A stretch of DNA of 64,000 bases from Gordonia spumicola. Its GTDB lineage: Bacteria; Actinomycetota; Actinomycetes; Mycobacteriales; Mycobacteriaceae. The notes beneath the pieces are model-generated. The model was not told where the DNA came from. It ran no database searches and saw only the letters and a list, made by a program, of their open reading frames with translations. Position numbers and translations under genes: made by a program. Shown here one piece after another: positions 43,554 through 52,975 of the stretch (the stretch's first letter is position 1; every line of letters starts with the position of its first letter). The DNA lies in the NCBI RefSeq assembly GCF_009932475.1, contig NZ_BJOV01000005.1, positions 1,116,001-1,180,000 of the forward strand. The letters run 5' to 3'.

Positions 43554-44774
43554 TCAGGCTGTGTGCGACGCCAAGTGCGTGGTGTCGCCGATCGTGACAG
43601 GCCGCGATTCCATCACGCGCATGATGCGCAGCTGCGATCGACGACCCCGTGTCGATGCTCTGGCGCGGCCGCCGGGCAGCAGCGCGAGTGCCGATCGAGC
43701 CGCGTTGATCGGAAAGCGCAGTGGCGGATACCAGGGGAGCGTGTCGGTCGGCAGGCCGAGTCGGGACATGGCGCTCCGGCCGAGGAAGTACGTGCTGATC
43801 GACAGGTGCTGCGATCGGGCGATGCGCCTGCGGATCGCGGGAAGCCGCGAATAGCTCCAGGTCAGCGGATCGTTGATCATCGGCCGCGCAAGGATCGGCG
43901 AGGTCTCGTCCGGGGTCGACAGGGCCGCGGACGTGTGGTGGAGGAGTCGCACGGCGTCGACGAAACCGGTCGGCAGGAACTCGTCGTCCACGCCCATCAG
44001 CCAGCCGACGTACCGCGTCAGCTGCCCGATCGCGCCGTATTCGGCGGGCGTGTGGACGATCCCGATCCCGATTCCGCCCAGCGACGGTGCGACGAGAGAG
44101 CCGACGAGGGTCGCGGCCATGTCGGTCTGGTTGATCGGCAGGCCCAGTTCGGCCACGTCCCAGTCGTCGGCGGCGAGCAGGTGCCTGCGGACCAGGGAGT
44201 GGATGAACCGCACGCGCAGGGTGGATCGATAGCCGACGCCGAACAGTTCCAGCCCGCCGTCGCTGATGACGTCGAGCGCCCATTGCGACGTCTCCGCGAA
44301 GCGGGTGTTCGACCCCTTTTCGAGCGCGCCGGTCCGCAGGAGGGTCTGATTGAACCCGCTGAACGCGTAGCCGCCGATCAGCGAGACGTCTCGCGCGACG
44401 AAGAGGCCGTCCGCGCCGCTGGCGTTCATCGCCTGCGCCGCGTGCGCGATCCGTGCGTGATCGACCCACTCCGGCGTGGCCTCGACGACCTCGAAGAACG
44501 AGACGAGGTAGTCCGGTGCGTCCGGTGTGTTCGCGATCCCGTGAGCGAGCGCGTGCTCGAACACCGGCCTCATCGTCGCGATCCCGTCCGCCGACATCGC
44601 CTCGACGACCTCGTCCATCGGCGGATCGCCCTCGCACAGCGCCTCGCCGAGACGGTCGAACTCGGCCGAGGTCGGCGGCTCGATCCGGAGCAGGCGCGCG
44701 AAGGTCGCGACGCCGGCGGGCACTCGCCTGGGCGTGTCGGGATGCCTGCGGGGGATGAGGGCAGTCGTCGTCAT
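43554..44774 (-). CDS. MpaB / DUF2236-family oxygenase
   Basis: A 406-residue all-helical protein of the DUF2236 (oxygenase MpaB) family, which contains haem b enzymes such as rubber oxygenase Lcp and fungal MpaB. Family hallmarks are GGYAFSGFNQTLLRTGALEKG, TLRVRFIHSLVRRHLLA (RxxxxHxxxRR) and DWDVAELGLPINQTDMAATLVG, with HTPAEYGAIGQLTRYVGWLMGV later. No signal peptide is seen, unlike secreted Lcp, so rubber cleavage is unlikely to be inferred. Divergent from a TetR regulator. Substrate unknown. Confidence 0.82.
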   Translation of the reverse strand: MTTTALIPRRHPDTPRRVPAGVATFARLLRIEPPTSAEFDRLGEALCEGDPPMDEVVEAMSADGIATMRPVFEHALAHGIANTPDAPDYLVSFFEVVEATPEWVDHARIAHAAQAMNASGADGLFVARDVSLIGGYAFSGFNQTLLRTGALEKGSNTRFAETSQWALDVISDGGLELFGVGYRSTLRVRFIHSLVRRHLLAADDWDVAELGLPINQTDMAATLVGSLVAPSLGGIGIGIVHTPAEYGAIGQLTRYVGWLMGVDDEFLPTGFVDAVRLLHHTSAALSTPDETSPILARPMINDPLTWSYSRLPAIRRRIARSQHLSISTYFLGRSAMSRLGLPTDTLPWYPPLRFPINAARSALALLPGGRARASTRGRRSQLRIMRVMESRPVTIGDTTHLASHTA

Positions 44775-44845
44775 GTGTCGGCACGCCTTCCGTCGTCTCG
44801 GACCGGACCCGATCGATCCATAACTGCGAACGGGTGTGTGCCAAA

Positions 44846-44860
44846 TCTAAGACGGTTAGA
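44846..44860. promoter_or_regulatory. Candidate TetR operator
   Basis: TCTAA-GACGG-TTAGA is a perfect inverted repeat with five-base arms, 12 bases before the TetR ATG, in the 97-base gap shared with the divergent MpaB gene. Location favours autorepression plus control of MpaB. Confidence 0.55.
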
Positions 44861-44871
44861 CTGCGGAGTCA

Positions 44872-45501
44872 ATGACCAGGCAGGCTGCGGTACGCGACTA
44901 CGGCGGCGTCAGCGCCGAAGAGAGGCGCGGCGACCGTCGACGTCGGCTGCTCGCAGCGGGCAGGCACACATGGGGATCGTCCGGCGTCGCGGACATCGGC
45001 GTGCGCGGCGTCTGCCGCGACGCGGAACTAGCACACCGGTACTTCTACGAGAGCTTCGACAACCGCGATGCGTTCATCGTCGCCATCGCCGATCAGGTGC
45101 GATCCGAGCTGATGACGACGCTTGTCGACGCCAGCACCGCGGACGGCGGCACGATCGAGGAACGACTCCGCGCCGCGCTGACAGCGTTCCTCCTCGCGGT
45201 CTCCGACGACCCGTCCATGTTGTCGATTATGACCGCCGACGTGTCGAGCGTCGCCGGACTCGAGAACCGGCGACGGGAGACGCTGGACCTCGTCGCCGAG
45301 GTCGTCCTGGCCCACCTAGCGGCATTGCCGGGGTCGACGATCACCGGCGACGCGGTGCCCGAGCTGCACAAGGCCGCGCAGTTCGTCGTCGGCGGCGTCA
45401 ACCGGCTCGTCGAGAACTGGCTGATCGACCGCGACGTCACCGTCGAGCGCCTCGCGGACACCTGCACCCGCCTGTGCATGGCCGCCGCGGCCGGTGTCTG
45501 A
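44872..45501 (+). CDS. TetR-family transcriptional regulator
   Basis: A 209-residue regulator with an N-terminal HTH (RRRRLLAAGRHTWGSSGVADIGVRGVCRDAELAHRYFYESFDNRDAF in order, about residues 20-65) and a helical ligand-binding domain. It is divergent from the MpaB/DUF2236 gene, which it probably represses. Its 3' end converges with the siderophore ATPase gene five bases away. A palindrome lies right before its start. Confidence 0.85.
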   Translation: MTRQAAVRDYGGVSAEERRGDRRRRLLAAGRHTWGSSGVADIGVRGVCRDAELAHRYFYESFDNRDAFIVAIADQVRSELMTTLVDASTADGGTIEERLRAALTAFLLAVSDDPSMLSIMTADVSSVAGLENRRRETLDLVAEVVLAHLAALPGSTITGDAVPELHKAAQFVVGGVNRLVENWLIDRDVTVERLADTCTRLCMAAAAGV

Positions 45502-45506
45502 GGTCG

Positions 45507-46289
45507 TCAGCGACGGACGACCATCGGGGTGCCGGTCACCGGATCGTCGATCACCACCGAGTCGAGGCCGAACACCTGGCGGACGCGCTCCGCGGTGATC
45601 ATCTCCGCGGGGGTCCCCGTGCCGACCACCTCGCCGTCCTTCATCAGGATCAGGTTGTCGGCGTACCTCGCGGCCTGGTTGAGATCGTGCAGCACCGCGA
45701 CGACGGTCTTGCCTCCGGCGTTGAGCTCGCCGAGCAGGTCGAGGACGTCGTACTGGAACGCGATGTCCAAGAACGTCGTCGGCTCGTCGAGCAGCATCAC
45801 GTCGGTCTGCTGTGCCAGCAGCAGCGCCACCCAGACGCGTTGGCGCTGGCCGCCGGAGAGTTGATCGACGAACCGCTGCGCGAGGTCGAGGGTGCCCGTC
45901 GCCTCCATCGCGGCGCGGGTCGCGTCGTCGTCCGCGGTGGTCCACCGCGCGAACGCGGAATGGTACGGATGCCTGCCACGGGAGACGAGATCGGCCACCC
46001 GCATGCCCTCCGGAGCCACCGCGTCCTGGGGGAGCAGACCGAGTCGTCGGGCGAGTTCCTTCGATCCGTAGTCGGCCAGGTCGCGACCGTCGAAGACGAT
46101 CCGGCCCGATTCGCGAGGAAGGACGCGCGCCATGCCCTTGAGGACCGTCGACTTGCCGGACGCGTTCGGCCCGAGGATCACGGTGAACGCTCCCTCGGGG
46201 ATGTCGACGTCGACGCCGTGCACGACGCGCCGCCCGTCGTAGGAGATGGACAGGTCGGTCGCGGCGAGCACGGCGTCGGGGTTGGTCAT
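45507..46289 (-). CDS. Iron-siderophore ABC transporter ATPase
   Basis: A 260-residue FecE/FepC-type ATPase. Walker A is GPNASGKSTVLKG (Ala replaces the usual glycine in GPNGSGKST), Q-loop LLPQDAVAPEGM, signature QLSGGQRQRVWVAL, Walker B VMLLDEPTTFLDIAFQYDVL and the switch His in VLHDLNQAARYAD. ATG 46289, nine bases after the binding-protein gene, same operon. It energises the two permeases encoded divergently. Confidence 0.93.
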   Translation of the reverse strand: MTNPDAVLAATDLSISYDGRRVVHGVDVDIPEGAFTVILGPNASGKSTVLKGMARVLPRESGRIVFDGRDLADYGSKELARRLGLLPQDAVAPEGMRVADLVSRGRHPYHSAFARWTTADDDATRAAMEATGTLDLAQRFVDQLSGGQRQRVWVALLLAQQTDVMLLDEPTTFLDIAFQYDVLDLLGELNAGGKTVVAVLHDLNQAARYADNLILMKDGEVVGTGTPAEMITAERVRQVFGLDSVVIDDPVTGTPMVVRR

Positions 46290-46297
46290 CTCGCGGT

Positions 46298-47236
46298 TCA
46301 GGCGAGCAGCTTCTCGGTCTGGTCGATCACCAGTCCGGCGCCGATGACGCCGATCCCCACCATCCAGGTGTCGTCGTCGACGCTGAACGCCTTGTTCGCC
46401 TTGACCGCGGGCAGCTGCGTCCACAGCTTGGTGATCTGGTTCTGGGTTGTCGCGCTGGGGTCGCCGCCGGGACTCGTGTAGAAGACGACGTCACCGTTGA
46501 TCTGCTCGTACAGCTCGGGGCTCAGCTCGTCCATCGAGTACTCGTTCCACGTGCGGTCGCCGAAGCCGAATCCCATCGCCGAGAGCAGCGAGCCGGAGAA
46601 CGTCCCCGGCCCGTAGAGGCGGAAGTTGTCCGTGCGGAAGCGCACGATCGAGACCGTCTTGCCGTGCGCTCCGACCTTGGTCCCGACCTCGGCGGCGCGT
46701 GCGTCGACGCCTGCGAGGAGTTCCTTCATCTTCGCGGACTGGTTCACCGCCGCCGCGGTCAGCTCCGCCTGCTCGTGCCAGTTGGTGCCGGTGTCGGCCG
46801 AGAACACGGTGGGGGCGATCGCCGAGAGCTCCTTGTACAGGGCCTCGTGACGCACCTTCGAGCCGATGATCAGGTCGGGGGCGAGATTGGCGATCGCGTC
46901 GACGTTCGGCTCGGCGATGTAGCCGACGGGTGCGACGTCGTGCATCTTGTCCGCCAGGTACGACGGGAATCCGCGGCCCTTGCCGATCTCGGGAGCTCCG
47001 ACCGGGGTGATGCCGAGCGCGATGAGCGCATCGAGATGCGGGGAGTCGAGGACGACGATCCGCTTCGGCACGCCCGAGAGCTCCGTCGTGCCCATCGCGT
47101 GCGTGACCGTGTACGGGTCGTCGCCGCCCGCTTCGTCCGAATCGGACGCGCCGCAGGCCGTGGCCGCGAACGCGAAGACCATGACGAGGAATGCGACGAG
47201 GGGACCGCGCAGTGCGCGACGCGAATGTGGTTGCAT
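46298..47236 (-). CDS. Iron-siderophore ABC transporter substrate-binding lipoprotein
   Basis: A 312-residue periplasmic-binding-type lipoprotein (FecB/FhuD class). The signal peptide RRALRGPLVAFLVMVFAFA leads to the lipobox ATAC with Cys28. The TroA/PBP2 core shows PKRIVVLDSPHLDALIALGITPVG, NVDAIANLAPDLIIGSKVRH and WTQLPAVKANKAFSVDDDTWM. It captures ferric siderophore outside the membrane. It starts the leftward operon from a divergent promoter with an IdeR-like box. Confidence 0.93.
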   Translation of the reverse strand: MQPHSRRALRGPLVAFLVMVFAFAATACGASDSDEAGGDDPYTVTHAMGTTELSGVPKRIVVLDSPHLDALIALGITPVGAPEIGKGRGFPSYLADKMHDVAPVGYIAEPNVDAIANLAPDLIIGSKVRHEALYKELSAIAPTVFSADTGTNWHEQAELTAAAVNQSAKMKELLAGVDARAAEVGTKVGAHGKTVSIVRFRTDNFRLYGPGTFSGSLLSAMGFGFGDRTWNEYSMDELSPELYEQINGDVVFYTSPGGDPSATTQNQITKLWTQLPAVKANKAFSVDDDTWMVGIGVIGAGLVIDQTEKLLA

Positions 47237-47255
47237 GAACAAGTACCGTAGTTGG

Positions 47256-47274
47256 AAAGGTAAGACTAACCAAA
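47256..47274. promoter_or_regulatory. IdeR/DtxR-like iron box
   Basis: AAAGGTAAGACTAACCAAA matches 14 of 19 positions of the IdeR consensus (TTAGGTTAGGCTAACCTAA), including both AGGT and CTAACC cores. It lies in the 39-base gap between divergent siderophore genes and touches the permease ATG, so one box could repress both directions when iron is plentiful. Confidence 0.75.
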
Positions 47275-47275
47275 C

Positions 47276-48313
47276 ATGCTGGAACCCGTGACGACCGAGA
47301 ACGCCCCCGCGAAGGTCCGCGCGCGACGGTGGATCGCCGTGCCCGTGTGCCTGGCGATCCTCGCTGCGGCCGTCGTGCTCAGTCTCGCGATCGGCGCACG
47401 GTTCACGCCGATCGGCGACGTGATCGCCGCGCTCATCGGATCGGGGGATCAGGACGTCATCAACATCGTCGGCACCCTGCGGGTCGACCGGACGATCAAC
47501 GCGCTGATCTGCGGTGTCGCACTCGGCCTTTCGGGGGTGCTCATGCAGGCGGTCACCCGGAACCCGCTCGCCGACCCCGGCGTTCTCGGAGTCAACGCGG
47601 GTGCCGCGTTCGGCGTCGTCGCGGGTATGAGCGTGTTCGGCGTCGTCGGTTCCGTCGGGACGGTGTGGCTCGCGTTGGCGGGCGCCGCGGCCGCGTCGGC
47701 GGTGATCCTCGCGTTCTCCTCCAGCCGGGTCGTCGCTGGCTCGCCGGTCCGATTCACCCTCGCGGGAGTGGCGTTCGCGGCGATCCTCAGCGGCGTCACC
47801 CAGACGCTCGTGATCACCGACGAGTCGGTTCTCGACACGTACCGGTTCTGGCGTGTCGGGTCGCTCACCGCGCGTCCGGTGGCCGACGTGGCGCCCGTCG
47901 TCGCGATCGTGGCGGTCGGTGCGGTGCTGGCCTTGTCCCTCTCGTCGTCGCTGAACGCACTCGCCCTCGGGGACGACAGCGCCCGGTCGCTCGGCGCCCG
48001 GCCCGTCCGGGTCAGGGTCCTGTCGCTTGTCGCCGTGGCCCTCCTGGCCGGGTCGGCGACAGCGCTCGCCGGGCCGATCGCGTTCGTCGGCCTGGTCGTT
48101 CCGCATCTGCTGCGTCCCGTCGTCGGCCCGGACCATCGACTCCTGCTGCCGTTGTCGCTGATCTGTTCGCCCGCACTGCTCTTGGTCGCCGACATCATCG
48201 GACGCGTCATCGGCCGAGGCGGCGAGGTGCAGGCGGGCGTCGTGACCGCCTTGATCGGCGGGCCACTGCTGATCTTCTTCGTCAACGGCCGTCAGACGGT
48301 CGGGCTGTCATGA
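47276..48313 (+). CDS. Iron-siderophore ABC permease 1 (FecCD family)
   Basis: A 345-residue permease with about nine or ten hydrophobic segments and FecCD hallmarks: RVDRTINALICGVALGLSGVLMQAVTRNPLADPGVLGVNAGAAFGV in successive blocks (about 65-110), and AGPIAFVGLVVPHLLRPVVGPDHR (about 265). ATG 47276 lies directly at the end of the iron box with no visible ribosome site, suggesting a leaderless transcript; GTG 47288 is an alternative. It pairs with the next permease as a heterodimer. Confidence 0.92.
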   Translation: MLEPVTTENAPAKVRARRWIAVPVCLAILAAAVVLSLAIGARFTPIGDVIAALIGSGDQDVINIVGTLRVDRTINALICGVALGLSGVLMQAVTRNPLADPGVLGVNAGAAFGVVAGMSVFGVVGSVGTVWLALAGAAAASAVILAFSSSRVVAGSPVRFTLAGVAFAAILSGVTQTLVITDESVLDTYRFWRVGSLTARPVADVAPVVAIVAVGAVLALSLSSSLNALALGDDSARSLGARPVRVRVLSLVAVALLAGSATALAGPIAFVGLVVPHLLRPVVGPDHRLLLPLSLICSPALLLVADIIGRVIGRGGEVQAGVVTALIGGPLLIFFVNGRQTVGLS

Positions 48314-49380
48314 CCGACAGGCGTGTCTCGTTCGCCGACCACGTCCTCACCGACGACGATCGGGTGCTCCGGTCCCGAACGGGTCGGTTGTCGGTCCGAT
48401 TCAGCAAGCGGGCGGCGCTCACGGCCGTAGCCCTGACCGTTCTGGTGATCGCACTGCTCGTCGCATCCTTGTTGATGGGGGAGTATCGGGTGTCGCCCGG
48501 CGCCCTCGTCCACACTCTGCTCGGGGATCCACCGAACCGGCTGACGGACTTCTTCGTGATGACCCGACGGCTTCCCCGCGCGCTCGTCGCCGTCTCCGTC
48601 GGCGCCGCGCTGGCGGTGGCGGGCGGCGTCTTCCAGTCGTCGACCCGCAATCCGCTCGCCAGTCCCGACATGCTCGGCATCAGCCACGGCGCGTCGGTCG
48701 GGGCGGTCGTCGTGATCCTTCTGCTCGACGGATCGCTGGGGCAGGCTGCGATCGGAGCGGTCGTCGGCTCCATCGTCGCCGCGGCCGTGATCCTGCTGAT
48801 CAGCGCGCGGTCCGGGCTGCAGGGCGTGCAATTGGTCCTCTCCGGCGTGGCGCTCGCGGCGATAGCGTCGGCCATCGTCGACTACCTGCTCACGCAGGTG
48901 TTCGTGGCGAGTGCCACGACGGCGCAGACCTGGCTGATCGGATCCCTGCAGGGGCGCAGCTGGGAGCACCTGTGGCCGATGCTCATCGCCCTCGTCGCGG
49001 CCGGGGCGGTGCTCACCGCAACCGCCCCCGCGGCCCGCCTGTCCGCCCTCGGGGACAGTCTGCCCGTGACGCTCGGCGTCCGCGCCGTCCGCCTGCGATG
49101 GATCCAGATCACCGTCGCGACGCTTCTGGTGGCGATCGCCGTCGCGACGGCAGGCCCGATCGCGTTCATCGCGCTCGTCGCGCCGCACATCGCGTTCTCG
49201 CTCGCCGGATCGCGATCGCTGATCGTCACGGCGTTGACCGGCGCGTTCCTCCTCGGAGCGTCCGATCTGATCGCCCAGTACGCGCTGTCGGGTCCGATCC
49301 CGGTCGGCGCGGTCACCGTCGTCCTCGGCGGTGTGTTCTTCCTGTGGCTCGTCTTCCGACAGGGGCGTCGCCGTGCCTGA
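48310..49380 (+). CDS. Iron-siderophore ABC permease 2 (FecCD family)
   Basis: A 356-residue permease with an about 40-residue cytoplasmic N-terminus, then about nine membrane segments. Motifs are TRRLPRALVAVSVGAALAVAG, STRNPLASPDMLGISHGAS and TAGPIAFIALVAPHIAFSLAGSRS. The ATG overlaps the first permease stop (ATGA), and its end overlaps the siderophore-interacting protein gene. Confidence 0.92.
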   Translation: MTDRRVSFADHVLTDDDRVLRSRTGRLSVRFSKRAALTAVALTVLVIALLVASLLMGEYRVSPGALVHTLLGDPPNRLTDFFVMTRRLPRALVAVSVGAALAVAGGVFQSSTRNPLASPDMLGISHGASVGAVVVILLLDGSLGQAAIGAVVGSIVAAAVILLISARSGLQGVQLVLSGVALAAIASAIVDYLLTQVFVASATTAQTWLIGSLQGRSWEHLWPMLIALVAAGAVLTATAPAARLSALGDSLPVTLGVRAVRLRWIQITVATLLVAIAVATAGPIAFIALVAPHIAFSLAGSRSLIVTALTGAFLLGASDLIAQYALSGPIPVGAVTVVLGGVFFLWLVFRQGRRRA

Positions 49381-50122
49381 GCATCGCGTGTTCCCCGCGG
49401 TCGTGACATCGGTCGCCGACCTCGGCGCATCGCTGCGGCGGATCACGGTGGCCGCGCCCGAACTCGCATCGCATCGGCCCATCGGACCGGACGAGTACAT
49501 CGGCCTGCTGATGCCGCGTGACGGGCGGCCGCTCGTCGTCCCGCCTCCCGGCGAGCCGAACATCCGGGCCGCGATCTCGACGATGTCCGACGATGATCGA
49601 CCGGACCTGCGGTGGTACACGATCCGCCGCGCCCGTCCCGAGGCGTGCGAGATCGACATCGACATCGTCGTCCACGGGGACCACGGGCCCGGTACACGTT
49701 TCGCGAGACGCGCCCGGATCGGGTCGACCGTCGGCGTGCGGGAGAGCTCGGCGCTCTACACCTACGACTCATGCGTCTCGTCGCGCCTGCTCGTCGGTGA
49801 CGAGACGGCGATCCCGGCGATCGCCCGGATTCTCGAGAGCACCACCTGCTCCGGACCGACGACGGCGATCATCGAGACCGCCGACCCGGCGGACCGACTC
49901 GTCGACGGCGTCCAGTGGGTCGACCGCACCGACGTGCCCGGTGAGGGCCTCGAACGCGCCGTCCGGGCGACGCCTCTGGGACCGGCGCTCGACCTGGCCT
50001 GGGTGTGCGGCGAGCGCGACGCGGTCAAGCGGATTCGCCGTCATCTGGTCGACGAACGCTCCGTGGACCGCACGGCCGTCACGTTCTCCGGATACTGGCG
50101 GCTCGGGCAGGCGCGCGGCTGA
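49373..50122 (+). CDS. Siderophore-interacting protein (ferric-siderophore reductase, SIP)
   Basis: A 249-residue FAD-dependent SIP of the ViuB/YqjH type, which releases iron by reducing the ferric siderophore inside the cell. The FAD motif is RWYTIRRA (RxYTxR), followed by DIDIVVHGDHGPGTRFARRA. The NAD(P)-side has LLVGDETAIPAIARIL and the family C-terminus VTFSGYWRLG. GTG 49373 overlaps the permease stop, so it ends the rightward iron operon. The N-terminus is a little shorter than usual. Confidence 0.9.
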   Translation: MPEHRVFPAVVTSVADLGASLRRITVAAPELASHRPIGPDEYIGLLMPRDGRPLVVPPPGEPNIRAAISTMSDDDRPDLRWYTIRRARPEACEIDIDIVVHGDHGPGTRFARRARIGSTVGVRESSALYTYDSCVSSRLLVGDETAIPAIARILESTTCSGPTTAIIETADPADRLVDGVQWVDRTDVPGEGLERAVRATPLGPALDLAWVCGERDAVKRIRRHLVDERSVDRTAVTFSGYWRLGQARG

Positions 50123-50140
50123 ATCGGGCCGGCGATCCCC

Positions 50141-50155
50141 GCCCGAGACACGGGC
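50141..50155 (+). other. Gap between iron operon and OpuC operon: weak hairpin
   Basis: In the 218-base gap 50123-50340 a short hairpin GCCCG-AGACA-CGGGC lies 18 bases after the SIP stop and may end the iron operon. The right part is AT-richer (AATTTTTCC near 50299, TTAGAGGAGA before the next gene) and should hold the OpuC promoter, but I cannot assign -35/-10 boxes with confidence. Confidence 0.35.
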
Positions 50156-50340
50156 GTCCGATCGGTCGTCGCATCGGCGGTGACACCCGCCGACCCGCTC
50201 GACACGCCACGAATCTCCGAATCGGTGTCACTGCAGGCCAGCCCGTGAAAATGCGGCCTATACGCGTCTCCTGTGCGTTCAAACCCGCGATTGTCCCGAA
50301 TTTTTCCGCTACCGTCGATGACGATTAGAGGAGAAATCCA

Positions 50341-50984
50341 CTGAACGATATCTGGAGTTTCATAAGTCATCGCCGGTCGCAGTTGCTGGTCGATTCCTAC
50401 TTGCACGTCAGCGCCGTCATCCAATGCCTTCTGCTGGCGACGGTCATCGGCGTTCTCGTGGGCATCGCGGTCTACCGGAGTCCCGCGGGATCGGCCATTG
50501 CCACCGCATTGTCCAGCACCATTCTCACCATTCCGTCCTTCGCACTGCTCGGTCTGCTGATACCCGTCCTCGGGCTCGGCGTTCCGCCGACGGTCATCGC
50601 TCTGACGATGTATTCGCTGCTCCCGATCGTGCGGAACACGATCGTCGGACTCGGAGCCGTCGACCCCGCCGTCACCGACGCGGCGCGCGGCATCGGCATG
50701 AGCCGACTGCGCGTCCTCACTCGCGTGGAGCTGGTCCTCGCCTGGCCGTCGATCCTCACCGGGATGCGGGTCAGCACGCAGATGGCGATGGGCATCCTGG
50801 CGATCGCCGCGTACGCGAAAGGCCCGGGCCTGGGCAATCTCATCTTCTCCGGCCTGTCGCGAGTCGGAAGTCCGACGGCGATCCCACAAGCACTCACCGG
50901 CACGGTTCTGATCGTCATCCTCGCGTTGATCCTCGACGGGATCTACGTGCTGATCGGCCGGTACACCACGTCGAAGGGAATCCG

Positions 50985-50988
<4 letters not shown>
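50341..50988 (+). CDS. OpuC-type osmolyte ABC permease 1, probable CTG start
   Basis: A binding-protein-dependent permease (OpuCB/ProW type, 215 residues from CTG). Motifs are ALSSTILTIPSFALLGLLIPVLG, SLLPIVRNTIVGLGAVDPAVTDAARGIGMS (the EAA loop) and GPGLGNLIFSGL. A TAG at 50326 closes the frame upstream, and the only candidates are CTG 50341 and TTG 50383. CTG lies six bases after AGAGGAGA and gives the expected N-terminus LNDIWSFISHRRSQLLVDSYLHVS; the TTG has no ribosome site and would cut the first helix region. It likely imports betaine, choline or carnitine. Confidence 0.85.
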
Positions 50989-52210
<1,222 letters not shown>

Positions 52211-52214
<4 letters not shown>

Positions 52215-52975
52215 GTTCGACCGACGCCGCCGCCGCGAAGGCCACACGGTCGACGTCCATCCAGCTGTGGACGCAGCCAATCGTCGTGCTCATCGTCGCC
52301 GCGGGCGTGTTGACGTGGGCGTTGAACCGCGACCTGACCGACACGCAGAAGGCGACCGTCAACACCGAGTACATCGCCCAGCTCATCGGCGAACATCTGT
52401 GGCTGACCGTCGCGATCACGTCGATCGTCCTGCTCGTCTCGGTTCCGCTCGCGGTGCTCGTGACGAGACCCCGATTCCGCTGGCTCGCCCCCGTCTTCAT
52501 CGGCATCGCGAACATCGGGCAGGCCGCGCCCGCGATCGGTCTGCTGGTCCTGTTCTTCCTCTGGACCGCGACCACCGGCTTCTGGATCGGGGTGCTGCCC
52601 GTCGCGTTCTACTCGCTGCTGCCGGTCCTGCGGAACAGCATCCTCGGACTCAACGAGGTCGACCGTGCGCTGATCGACGCGGCCCGCGGGCAGGGCATGT
52701 CCGAGATCCGCATCCTCCTGCAGGTCGAACTGCCGCTCGCCGTGCCGTTCATCCTCGCCGGACTCCGCACATCGCTCGTGCTCGCCGTCGGCACCGCGAC
52801 GCTGTGCTTCCTCGTGGACGCGGGCGGACTCGGCATCCTCATCGACACCGGCTACAAGCTGCGGGACAACGTGACACTGGTCCTCGGCGCGGTCCTCGCC
52901 GTGTGCCTGGCACTGCTCGTCGACTGGTGCGGCGCGCTCGCCGAGCGCTACCTCGGACCGAAGGGACTCCGATGA
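52211..52975 (+). CDS. OpuC-type osmolyte ABC permease 2
   Basis: A 254-residue permease with six hydrophobic segments. Motifs are NIGQAAPAIGLLVLFFLW, SLLPVLRNSILGLNEVDRALIDAARGQGMSE and DAGGLGILIDTGYKLRDN. Together with permease 1 it forms the channel of the importer. ATG/stop overlaps on both sides (ATGA) show tight coupling within the four-gene operon. Confidence 0.92.
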
